NCBI RefSeq assembly: GCF_016808335.1
Contig: NC_053149.1
Coordinates: 19,502,733 to 19,566,732 of the forward strand
DNA: 64,000 nucleotides
DNA from: Panicum virgatum
Lineage: Eukaryota > Streptophyta > Magnoliopsida > Poales > Poaceae
Direction of reading: 5' to 3'
Below, in pieces: positions 54,163-64,000 of this stretch (position 1 is its first letter; each line of letters starts with the position of its first letter). The notes under the pieces are model-generated. The model ran no database searches. It was given only the letters and a program-made list of their open reading frames with translations, and was not told where the DNA came from. The translations under genes and the position numbers were made by a program.

Positions 54163-57100
54163 ATGATGAGGGGTCGGCGGCCGTCGCTCCCTGCTCTTGT
54201 TGCCGTCCTCGTCCTCGTCGGCAGCAGCTGCTGCCGCGCGGAGACCTCGTCGTCGCCGGAGGACGAGCTGATGAGCGGCAGTGGCGGGAGGCGGCGGCGC
54301 GCGGCGTCGGTGATGGTGCCCATCACCATCCTCAAGTCCGCCGTCAGCGAGGGCGCCGGTACGTGCGTAGTATGCTACTGCATTGCTCCTGTAACCTTCA
54401 TTCAGGATCGAGACAGGTTTGGCTTGAGATCGAGATCGCGGTGCTCTGAAATCAAGGCTCCAGCCTCCACCGGAAGTTGACTTTTTTAGGTTGGGAGCTG
54501 TTTGTAGCTAGTGATTGGAATCGTCCGAAGACTGATTCTCTAACTGGGGTTTCAAATTACGGTTCAGCATTGCTACTGGTGTATTTATTCTAGGTCGATT
54601 TCCTTACCAATCGGGTGGACGATGGAAGCAGCTACTGATGTTCGTAAAAGATAGAGAAGGAGAGTGTTATGAGACGTGAGAAGAATGTTATTATCATCGA
54701 CACTTCTCCGGCTCGGTTATCTAGTTTACAGTCTTGATAACTGTGCGATGATACTAATACACTGAGACTGGCCTTAATGGGCTGCCAAATAATATAGGAT
54801 TCCATTGACGCAAAGGAATTGGTCATGGATCTAGGAGAACAGATTCTTGAAATCATGTCAGCGAATAAAATTCATGAGGGGCATTCGCTGTGTTCGCTTG
54901 GCTGTGGCTGATGGCTGGTGTTGATTTGTTATGAGAGAACAGTACTGCTGACTGGCTGGTAGCTGGTGGCTGGTGCTGATTTAATATGAGAGAACAGTAC
55001 TGCTGGCTGGTTGGCTAACAAGCCAAACGAATAGTACTTCACTACTGAATCTGAACTGTACATCTACATATATCCATATGCAGTGTGCATGGATGGAACA
55101 CCACCTGCTTACAACTTGGATCCTGGCTCTGGAGCAGGGAGCAGAAGCTGGATTGTGAACCTAGAGGTCAGTTCAATATACTATATACTTTGTTTCCCCA
55201 GAAAAAAAATTGATCCATGTACATTCTTTTTTTTAGTGGGATCCATGTACATTCCTCATGTAAGGAAGCTAGGATTTTCTTTTCCTTGGACACTTTTTAT
55301 CTTGCCCTCCACTTAAACACCTGTGAGTCTCATTCTCTTCTTCTCAAAACATTACACCATCACCATGCAGGCATGCACACATCATTCCCTTCTTCATTCT
55401 ACTGATCGTCTCTTTATGGCCACTCTAGTTTGTGAATGAACTCTGAAGTAACCCCATGTCCGTAAATTAAATACACTAATATTATTTGTGCGTGTGCTCA
55501 TTCCTGACCATGGAAGCTGCGCAGGGAGGCGCGTGGTGCAACAGCGTCAAGACATGCCAGCTCAGCAAGGGGACCGGCCGGGGCTCCTCGGACCACATGG
55601 AGAAGGAGATCGCCTTCACCGGCATCATGAGCAGTAGCCGAGCCGTCAATCCTGGTCCGTCCCTTTTTTTTTCCTTCTCCTGCATCGTCTCCGTCTCCGT
55701 CTCCGTCCATTGTTCATCTCGATACTAGCTAGATCTCTAATCCTGAACTCCTAATAAACAAATGTATACCTGCAGATTTCTACAACTGGAACCGGGTGAA
55801 GATTCGCTACTGCGACGGTGGATCTTTCGCAGGCGATGCATACAACAAGGTGAACAAGCTTTTCTTGCGAGATTTCTGATCCTTTCTGTACCATTTCTCG
55901 TAAAAACCGTGTTCGAAAACTATGTTCGAAACAAAGACCTTGTTTATCTAAAAGTTCAGGGAAATCTAAGTTACCATCCAATTTCGCACAACCATTTAAT
56001 ACATAGATATCATAAAACTATCATACAACCCATCCAAAGCCACATGATCAGTTAACTCACCTACTATCTGACTCCTATTCCATGAGTCTATTTCCATTCT
56101 CAAATTCACCTAGTAAAATATCATAGGCCGTTTAAAGTTAAGCTTCAGCTTAGTAAGTACTAATCGATTTGCTTGAGTTGATTACAGGAGGCTGGGATTT
56201 ATTTCCGGGGTCAGCGCATCTGGAACGCTGTCATCAAGCACCTCCTCTCCATTGGGATGGCCTCTGCAGATCAGGTACCCCTGACCCTGAAATCTTTCTC
56301 AATTCAGCAGTCGCCTCCTCCAGCTCAATCCATCTAACTTGTGTGGATGCCGATCAATCAAACAGGTGCTGCTCACCGGCTGCTCCTCCGGTGGGCTGGC
56401 GGTGATACTGCACTGCGACCAGCTCCGCGCCTTCTTCCCGCCCGCCGCCGGCGGCCGGCAAACCACCGTCAAGTGCCTCTCCGACGGCGGCCTCTACCTC
56501 GACGCGTACGTGTGGTTTAACCTTCCTTCCGTGATCAAATGGAGGTTTGACAGGTTTCGTATTGCTGCAGCGTGGACATCTCCGGAGGCCGCAGCTTGAG
56601 GTCCTACTTCGGCGACATCGTGGCCTTGCAGGGGATACCTCAGAGCCTGCCGGGGGCTTGCACCGCCCGTCTAGATGCCACCTCGGTGTGGGCCGCTGCC
56701 CCTCTCCTCTCGTCTCTTCTTCCTCTTCTCTCTCACAAAATTTTGTCCCTACAAACAGAAATTTTGATTGTTAAAAAAACTAAAAAAAACTACAAATTTT
56801 GATAGAAATCTGGATGATCATATACACAACAAAAACATTGTTTGAAGCTGCTGAATGAGTTCACTGAACCTGGAAAGCTAAATGATGCAGTGCTTCTTCC
56901 CCCAAAATATAATCAACGACATGAAGACTCCGATGTTCATCCTAAATGCAGCATACGACGTCATTCAGGTAAACATCAACTTGTACGGAGCAAACACCCA
57001 CACTAGTTTATGTGTTGTTTCACTTTCACATGTTGCAAATGCTCGATCGGTCAGATATCGCTGAGCCTATCCCCGGACAGAGCTGATCCCAGCGGCTCTT

Positions 57101-57615
57101 GGCGAGCCTGCAAGTCCAACCGTTCAGCTTGCGACGCATCCCAGATGAACTTCCTGCAAGGTTGAACTGTTATCTGTATCTGCACTCACCTTACTATAAG
57201 TAGAACTTCATGCAGCAGTGATCCGAACGCTATGAACTGAGAATACCGCGACAAACTGTAGGTTTCAGGGACCAGATGGTGTCATCTGTGCAGGGCTTCT
57301 CCCAATCCAGGAGCAACGGGTTGTTCATAAGCTCCTGCTTTGCCCACTGCCAGTCAGAGCAGCTGGGCACCTGGAACAATGTTCCAGGTCGCTCCCCCAC
57401 CATTCAAAACAAGGTAACAAGTGACAACGCATCATATACGTAAGAAAATCTCTATTGAGAAGATGAATTTAAGGGGGATACAATAATTCATGTTCATCAT
57501 GCTGGTGCACCAGGGGATTGCGAAATCAGTCGGCGACTGGTACTACAATCGAGCTGAAGTTAAGGCGATCGATTGCCGCTATCCATGTGACAAAACTTGC
57601 CACCACATCATGTGA
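54163..57615 (+). CDS. Pectin acetylesterase, CE13 family (copy 2)
   Basis: Eleven exons (54163-54358, 55084-55166, 55525-55654, 55776-55849, 56188-56274, 56366-56505, 56571-56685, 56891-56968, 57055-57160, 57262-57413, 57514-57615) join to 420 residues with GT-AG introns throughout. The product deacetylates cell-wall pectin. An N-terminal signal peptide is likely ([15 protein letters not shown], residues 9-23). The triad is Ser 197 in GCSSGG, Asp 298 in NAAYD and His 365 in SCFAHCQ. The start is either of two adjacent ATGs (54163, 54166). Relative to copy 1 it has one extra 91-bp intron (56275-56365) and a shorter N-terminus. Nine other intron positions are shared, so the two arose by tandem duplication. 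Confidence 0.92.
54886..55033. mobile_element. MITE in intron 1 of pectin acetylesterase copy 2
   Basis: Inverted ends TGTTCGCTTGGCT and AGCCAAACGAATA enclose two diverged copies of a unit containing ATGAGAGAACAGTACTGCTG. This resembles a common grass hAT-type MITE. The target duplication was not resolved. Confidence 0.6.
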
Positions 57616-58082
57616 GAAAGATTCACCTTTCAGTTTTGCAGTCAGCATAGGGGTTCTCGATAGGGTATCCACATTGATTTGAGAAGCAAAAGAAATGAAG
57701 ACATTGGAATTCTAAAGCAGAGTCCAGGTTTCCTTCAGTTGATTCAAAAACAGACACATGCAGATCCATTCAGTGGAATACATGGAATCATGTGCCCCCG
57801 TGGTTGCTATCTGTAATTTTTGCCAGATGCCATACTACCAGCAAATGTTATCTAGATTAGAATTCTTTCTGGCTGCTCATGTTAACCCTGCAAAAGATGT
57901 GATTTCTGCCAGCAAGAATGGATTACTACATTATACAAAACCGTGGGTACAGGAACAAAACTCTTCCTATGGCAAATTCTATTTATGTACAACTACTAAA
58001 TTGTGATTCTATTCATACTATGAACAGTGTGTTCAGTTGCCATGCAAAATTTGCCCGCAGGACCCACAATTCAAGTAAAAAG
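57616..58082. other. Intergenic between convergent genes
   Basis: This should hold the 3' untranslated regions of pectin acetylesterase copy 2 (plus) and of the SECA1 copy (minus). No other feature was seen. Confidence 0.4.
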
Positions 58083-60789
58083 CTACATATTGAAGCTGTG
58101 TCCCAGTAGAAGCTGCCACATTGAATTGCTCATCACATTTCTCCTGCACTGAAATGTCATCACATAGGGTGATACAGTGTAAGAGAGGGTATACACATGG
58201 AGATTGCCACCACCAAGTGCAACTTTGCACAACGCAACATTTCTCACAGGTCGATCATGATGCAGCTTGGGCAGCACCAAGTTAGCACCTTTGTCCACTT
58301 TCTTTTTGGACCCCTTATTCTGGGGTTTTTCCTCTTCTTGGTTCTTCACCACTGGTTTGAACTGTTGCAAAAGAAAGAATGAATGGAACCATAAGGTATC
58401 TGGGCAAGTATATTGAAGAGTAAAAATTAATCATACCAGAGTCTGCTAGGTCTACAAAAAATAGGCATGTGAAAGATGAATAAATATGTGGATTGCATGT
58501 GCAAAAAAGTATGCGATCAGGCAAAATCATGATACTTCACAGTACAAGATGGTCCACTAGCTAAAACATCACATTACTTATTGTTTGTAGATCTAGCTGA
58601 CAGTAAAGAGGGTCTGTTGATTAAACCCAAGAAAACATCATGCAAGGGAGCTGTAGTCACATGACTCCTAACTAACTGGTTGAAATGCTACTTAAAGTGA
58701 TCAAAATATAGCATTCTCAAAGAGAGGATATTTTTTGGGAGGGTGAACGAAGTACCTGATATACTGAATAAATAACATTTCTCCGGATTTGAGCCATCAT
58801 GTCCAAGAACAGGTTGTATCCCTCAAGTTTGTACTCAATAAGGGGATCTCGTTGGGCATAACCCCTTAAACCAACAGCTTGTTGCACAAACTTTAGTGCC
58901 TGGAGGTGTTCTTTCCAGAGCCTATCAATATTGCTTAAAATTAGGAACCGCTCAGCTTCTTTCATCAAGCCAGGAGCTTGCTTCTCCACAATTTCCTGAC
59001 ACAAAGCACAAAATTTATGGAATGAGGAATGACATGTCACTATTCTCCGCATTCCTGATATAACAGGTTATTAGTTCACTAAATCTGTTATAGTCCCAAA
59101 CATCATTTCAGAGAAAATAGCCTCTGATATTTGAACTGAAGAGTTTTACACGGTTTGAAAGATGAAACACACTTGGACATTTAGACACGTGAATAGACTT
59201 CCCAGAAAGGAAAAGGTATAGCTCAAAAAAGTTCAGACTACTGTCATGCTCGTAAGCTGGACTTGTTCTAAACAAGAATTTACATTTCAAAAACAGAAGA
59301 CTTGGTGTCATTAGATTATCTATTGTTGTTAGATCTAGCTATGTTTTCTGCTGAGATTTGGTTTTACCCCTTTAACTAATAAGAAGCATAGATAAACTGA
59401 TACGAGCAATTCAGAATGTATTAAATGCAATTCCTGCTTAAACTTTCACTTTGTTTGTATGAAATATTTTGCATTAAGACTCTGATAATCTTTCAACCAA
59501 GTGATTGCACTTTTCATGAAAGCCAGAAGACAAACAACTAACAGTTTTTTGGAAGTATGCTTCACGTCCTCGCTTACGAAGATACTCCCGCAAATCCTCA
59601 TAGCTTGAAGTTTTGCTCTCCAACAATTCTGGTGTCAAGTCATCCAAAAGATAGCAATACCTAGCAGAAAAGAAACAGATAACACTATAAAGGAGGTGGC
59701 AGTACATCGGTCAGTAGAGCCCAAAGATTTAATTCATCAAATACATATGCATTATGAGCGTATGTACTATCTGAAAAACTCACTGCTGTAGTTTAGCTAT
59801 AAGCTTGCTGAGCTCCCAATTTTCCTTTGGAGTATCAGGGCCTATATTTGCCTGCCAACAAGAGAGAAGCATTTTCTAGCATTAGGACTTCAGGTAATAA
59901 AAAGGTATAAATCTCAGCTTTAATATTTGAAGATAACTGTCAGATGGTCATCATAACTAACCTATAATATGTCGTCCATTGTTAATTCAGGATATTCCAC
60001 AATAAGCGGCTCAAGACTATCAGAAGCAAGGGCACGTCTTCTTTCTGCATATACACGATCTCTCTGGCTATTCAACACCTCGTCATACTCAAATAATTGC
60101 TTCCTGATGTCAAAAAAAGTAGTTCTCAACTTTCCTCTGAGCTTCATCTAGGGCCCTTGTTAACATTTTTGATTCAATAGGAAGATCCTCAACTCTGAAG
60201 GCTTGCATCAGACCCTAAACGAAAATTAAATGTTATTTAGATTTATTATTGTCTCACAAGAAATAAGTCATGCCAAGAGTATATCTCGAAGCAGCAAGCA
60301 ATTGTTAGCGAGTAAAACAGTAATTTTGGCTATATGAGACACATTCATACAGGCTTACACAGGTGCATTACAATATTTGTAGGAGTATTTTCGCTACAAA
60401 GCAGCCAGTTTATAGTTGGTAGAAGGATCTGGAGCAAAACACACTTGGACCCATGATTGGTACTAAAATTATGTGATTATCATATTCTATCCTTCGAAAA
60501 CTTATATTCCATTCCAAGGTTGTATATAAAGTATCCATAATTGTCCAAAAAAATGACATGCAACTGAATACAGGCATTCAACTTTGTCAGAAGCATTTAG
60601 TAAAGTGCAATCAATATCACCATAAAGATGGGAATACTAAAGGAAGGGCTTTTGAATGCAATATTGTACTAATGTACTTTTGCACAGTGCAGCCACTGAT
60701 ATTTTCTCATGCAAACCAGGTATAGAACTAGAGAAATAACACAACCTGTATCCTGTCACCTCCAAAGATCCGAAAGATATTATCTTCAA
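58083..60789 (-). pseudogene. SECA1: Chloroplast SECA1 ATPase, 3' part, interrupted by a retrotransposon
   Basis: SECA1 is the motor ATPase of the thylakoid Sec translocase. Minus-strand exons match its C-terminal third: 60746-60789 (EDNIFRIFGGDRIQ, cut at 60789), about 59962-60215 (helical scaffold: [32 protein letters not shown]), 59784-59851, 59543-59660 (YCYLLDDLTPELLES), 58756-58995 ([37 protein letters not shown]) and 58083-58361 (basic tail). The first exon stops in mid-codon-run at the LTR of a Copia element. The second exon has seven T where six keep the frame (about 60112-60118), and its last codon before the donor is TAG (59962-59964) where Glu is conserved. Three lesions make this copy non-functional as read. 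SECA1 is essential in plants, so an intact copy should exist elsewhere. Confidence 0.85.
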
Positions 60790-60904
60790 TGATGGAGGGA
60801 ATAATTGTTGTATTCCTCCAACCCTAAAAGGGTGGGTATATATAATACCTACACATAGGCCTCTAGATGGGCCTCTATACACATGGGCTTAATATACTCC
60901 AACA
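60790..60904 (-). repeat. 3' LTR of the Copia element in SECA1
   Basis: On the minus strand it starts TGTTGGAGTATATTAAGCCC and ends TTCCCTCCATCA, with a TATATATACCC promoter-like stretch. At 115 bp it is very short for an LTR. Confidence 0.75.
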
Positions 60905-60912
60905 CCCCCCTC

Positions 60913-61080
60913 CCGCAGTCTGAACTACCGGCGCAGCGGTGTTCAAGACTGGACAACAAGAAAGCTAACACCCCCCGCAGTCTGAACAACCGACGCAGCG
61001 GTGTTCAAGACTGGACAAGATGAGAGTACAAGTAGAGTACAAATGGCTAATACCCCCCCCCCGCAGCCACAACTAGCCAT
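60913..61080. repeat. Tandem repeat in the Copia 3' untranslated region
   Basis: The phrase GCAGCGGTGTTCAAGACTGG, preceded by CCGCAGTCTGAAC, occurs twice (about 60914-60957 and 60977-61019). A third partial unit begins after the C-run at 61055. Confidence 0.7.
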
Positions 61081-61083
61081 CGG

Positions 61084-64000
61084 CTACGTTGAGGCTGGAT
61101 CGAAACTCCGAGAAGGTCGACGAGGACAGCCCCTTATGAAGATGTCAGCAAACTGGGAGGTAGTCGGGACATCGAGTACCCGAACATCGCCGATGGCGAC
61201 TCTGTCGCGCACGAAGTGTAGGTCGATCTCCACGTGCTTCGTCCGCTGATGCTGGACGGGGTTGGTGGAGAGATACACGGCGCTGACGTTGTCGCAGTAG
61301 ACGAGTGTGCTCTTGGCGAGTGGGCTGTGGAGCTCCGCCAAGAGCTGTCGTAGCCAGGACGCCTCCGCCACGCCGTTAGCGACAGCCCGGTACTCCGCCT
61401 CGGCACTAGAGCGGGAGACAACCGGCTGCCGCTTGGACGACCAGGAGACCAGGTTGCCGCCCAGGAAGACGGCGTAGCCGGAAGTGGAGCGACGAGTGTC
61501 CGGGCAGGCAGCCCAGTCAGCGTCGTTGTAGACCACCAGCTCAGCAGAGGACGAGCGGTGAAGCACCAGGCCGAGGTCCACAGTGCCACGGACGTACCGG
61601 AGGAGACGCTTCAGCGCAGTAAGGTGTGACTCCCAGGGATCATGCATATGGAGACAGACCTGCTGAACAGCGTAGGTGAGGTCCGGCCTGGTGAAGGTGA
61701 GGTACTGCAAAGCGCCGGCCAGACTCCGGTAGGCAGTAGGATCAGCCACCAGATCACCCAGATCAGCAGACAGCTTCGCCTGAGTGTCGACAGGAGTGGA
61801 GCAGGGCTTGGGCTTGCAATCAGTCTCCCAGCCCGCTCCAGGATATCGAGGGCGTACTGCCGCTGGTGAAGGAGAAGACCAGACGGGTGAGGCTCAACAG
61901 TGACGCCCAAGAAGTGGTGGAGCTGACCAAGATACTTCATAACGAACTCCTGCTGTAGAGAAAAGATGACACTCTGAAGTAACTGCTGACTGGAGGCTGT
62001 GAGCACAATGTCGTCGACGTATAGCAGCAGATAGGCAGTCTCATCCCCACGGCGGTAGACGAAGAGAGACGTGTCAGACTTGGCCTCGGTGAACCCCAAT
62101 GTCAGCAAGAACGTGGCGAACCGAGAGTACCAACCCCGAGGAGCCTGCTTCAGTCCATAGAGAGACTTGTTGAGCCGGGCAGACCATATCCCGGACGACT
62201 CGAGTCCACAAATCCCGCTGGCTGCACCAGGCCGAGGTCCACAGTGCCACGGACGTACCGGAGGAGACGCTTCAGCGCAGTAAGGTGTGACTCCCAGGGA
62301 TCATGCATATGGAGACAGACCTGCTGAACAGCGTAGGTGAGGTCCGGCCTGGTGAAGGTGAGGTACTGCAAAGCGCCGGCCAGACTCCGGTAGGCAGTAG
62401 GATCAGCCACCAGATCACCCAGATCAGCAGACAGCTTCGCCTGAGTGTCGACAGGAGTGGAGCAGGGCTTGGGCTTGCAATCAGTCTCCCAGCCCGCTCC
62501 AGGATATCGAGGGCGTACTGCCGCTGGTGAAGGAGAAGACCAGACGGGTGAGGCTCAACAGTGACGCCCAAGAAGTGGTGGAGCTGACCAAGATACTTCA
62601 TAACGAACTCCTGCTGTAGAGAAAAGATGACACTCTGAAGTAACTGCTGACTGGAGGCTGTGAGCACAATGTCGTCGACGTATAGCAGATAGGCAGTCTC
62701 ATCCCCACGGCGGTAGACGAAGAGAGACGTGTCAGACTTGGCCTCGGTGAACCCCAATGTCAGCAAGAACGTGGCGAACCGAGAGTACCAACCCCGAGGA
62801 GCCTGCTTCAGTCCATAGAGAGACTTGTTGAGCCGGCAGACCATATCCGGACGACTCGAGTCCACAAATCCCGCTGGCTGAGAGCAGTAGACAGTCTCTG
62901 ACAAGGTGCCGTGAAGAAACACATTCTTCACGTCCAGCTGGTGCACAGGCCAAGAGCGCGAGAGCGCAAGCAAGAGGACCGTGCGCACCGTAGCGGCCTT
63001 CACGACCGGGCTGAAGGTCTCATTATAGTCCACACCAGGCCGCTGAGTGAACCCCCGGAGAACCCAGCGAGCCTTGTAGCGCTCCAGTGTGCCATCAGCC
63101 CAACGCTTATGCGTCCAGATCCACTTGACAGTCACCACAATGCAACCAGACGGACGCGGCACGAGGTCCCACGTCTGGTTGGCAAGAAGAGTCGTGTACT
63201 CCTCTTCCATCGCGCGACGCCAGTGAGGATCCGCCAAGGAGTCGCGGACAAAGGAGGGTACCGGAGAGACTCGCGGCTCTACCTCGGTGGCGGAGAGAGT
63301 CGCGGCCTGAGACGCCATCCGCCGAGTCACCATGGGATGAATATGCCGATGATCCCGATGGATGACTGGCTGGTGGTACACCTCCAGCTCGGCTCGAGAG
63401 GGAGCCAGAGGAGGCGGCGGCAGCGACGGCTCCGGTGTCGGCGTCGTAGGAGCCTCCGGAGCAGGAGGCGGCGCCGGTGTCGACGCCGAACGACGCCGGT
63501 ACACCTGCACCGGCTCAGCGTACCGCTGCGGCGCCGTGGGAAACATCGGGTCCGCGCGCGGCACGACCGGAGGTCCGGGGGCCGCGCGTGGCGCGACCGC
63601 GGGCACCGGGACCGCGCTCGGCACAGCAGGGATCACCGAAAGTGGTGCCGGTGCGCCGGGAAAACCTGCAGGAAAAGGACAGACATGTAACGATGGCTGA
63701 ACCACCGGGTCAGTCGGAAACAGAGACGCCAGCTCGGGATCAGAAAAAGGTGTGGAGGAGGTGGAGTATGGGAAATCCGACTCGTCGAAGACGACGTGTC
63801 GGGAGATCAGAACGCGGCGAGAGGTGAGGTCAAAGCATCGGTACCCCTTGTGGTCAGGGGACTACCCGAGGAACACACAACGAGTCGAGCGGGGCGCCAG
63901 CTTGTGAGAAGCGGTGGCAGAGGTGTTAGGGTAACACGCACAACCGAAGACCCGAAGGTGGTCATAGCGAGGAGGGGTACCGAAAAGAGCGTGGTATGGA
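61084..64000 (-). pseudogene. Copia pol: integrase end, reverse transcriptase, RNase H (broken)
   Basis: On the minus strand from the window edge: the integrase C-terminal part with its insert domain (YHTLFGTPPRYDHLRVFGC), a stop at 63862, a Pro-rich linker, then reverse transcriptase from about 63235 (WRRAMEEEYTTLLANQTWDL, KARWVLRGFTQRPG, catalytic YVDD), then RNase H (ADWAACPDTRRSTSGYAVFL, SSAEAEYRAVANGVAEASWL). The RT end and RNase H start are present twice through a tandem duplication. Both copies carry the same one-base loss after LDILERAGR. The catalytic YVDD is preceded by two Leu in one copy and three in the other (a 3-bp difference). The RNase H tail is diverged. Confidence 0.85.
61566..62883. 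repeat. 660-bp tandem duplication inside Copia pol
   Basis: The sequence from about 61571 recurs from 62232 with an offset of 661 bp and only a few differences (one 3-bp indel in a CAG run and two single-base indels near the ends). The junction lies at the phrase GCACCAGGCCGAGG, present near both breakpoints. Confidence 0.85.

Larger units (their letters stand above)
60790..64000 (-). mobile_element. Copia retrotransposon inserted in SECA1, continues past the window
   Basis: A 115-bp 3' LTR (60790-60904) abuts the SECA1 exon. A purine tract lies at 60905-60915 and pol sequence extends to the window end on the minus strand. The 5-bp target copy should be 60785-60789; the partner is outside the window. 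Pol is damaged: a TAG at 63862-63864 between the integrase C-terminal part and RT, a frameshift, and a 660-bp tandem duplication. It is non-autonomous in this state. Confidence 0.85.

Overview
This is nuclear DNA of a plant, almost certainly a grass. Coding exons are GC-rich with GT-AG introns. The sequence between genes and inside introns is full of grass transposons: Stowaway and Tourist-like MITEs, CACTA elements whose subterminal repeats carry the TTTGTCCCGGTTGG type of motif, MULEs, hAT derivatives, short-LTR Copia elements, a LINE-like insertion and a tRNA-derived SINE. No prokaryotic or organellar gene order is present. Species is not determinable by eye; a panicoid grass is my guess.

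Layout. 1-320: a minus-strand last exon of an unrecognised gene. 1.0-6.9 kb: an autonomous-type CACTA element on the minus strand with a frameshifted TNP2 transposase. 6.9-12.4 kb: no gene; nested MITEs, a hAT derivative and short-motif arrays. 12,448-14,046: an intronless GT-gamma type trihelix transcription factor. 14.6-18.0 kb: a cluster of Tourist-like MITEs, a CACTA end and a dead MULE transposase tail. 18,827-22,609: an eight-exon COQ8/ABC1 mitochondrial atypical kinase. 23.1-27.1 kb: a tandem repeat, a hAT derivative, a gag fragment, and a TIR element nested in another. 27,224-38,988: a nine-exon TRM5 tRNA m1G37 methyltransferase whose fourth intron (4.9 kb) holds a short-LTR retrotransposon and a Pack-MULE-like element, each with perfect target-site duplications. 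39.1-40.4 kb: a 1.35 kb foldback. 44,041-47,382 and 54,163-57,615: two tandem pectin acetylesterase genes, separated by a SINE, a truncated Copia element, a LINE-like insertion and nested CACTAs. 58,083-60,789: the 3' part of a chloroplast SECA1 gene, minus strand, cut inside an exon by a Copia element that runs off the window.

The resident genes are unrelated housekeeping or regulatory genes: respiratory quinone biosynthesis, tRNA modification, pectin deacetylation, thylakoid protein translocation and transcription. They form no pathway or cluster apart from the pectin acetylesterase pair. The most notable points are the disrupted SECA1 copy, the gene-fragment-carrying MULE and retroelement inside TRM5, the foldback next to TRM5, the intron and splice-donor differences between the two pectin acetylesterases, and several cleanly delimited nested insertions. 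All exon boundaries were read by eye from reading frame, splice consensus and family conservation.
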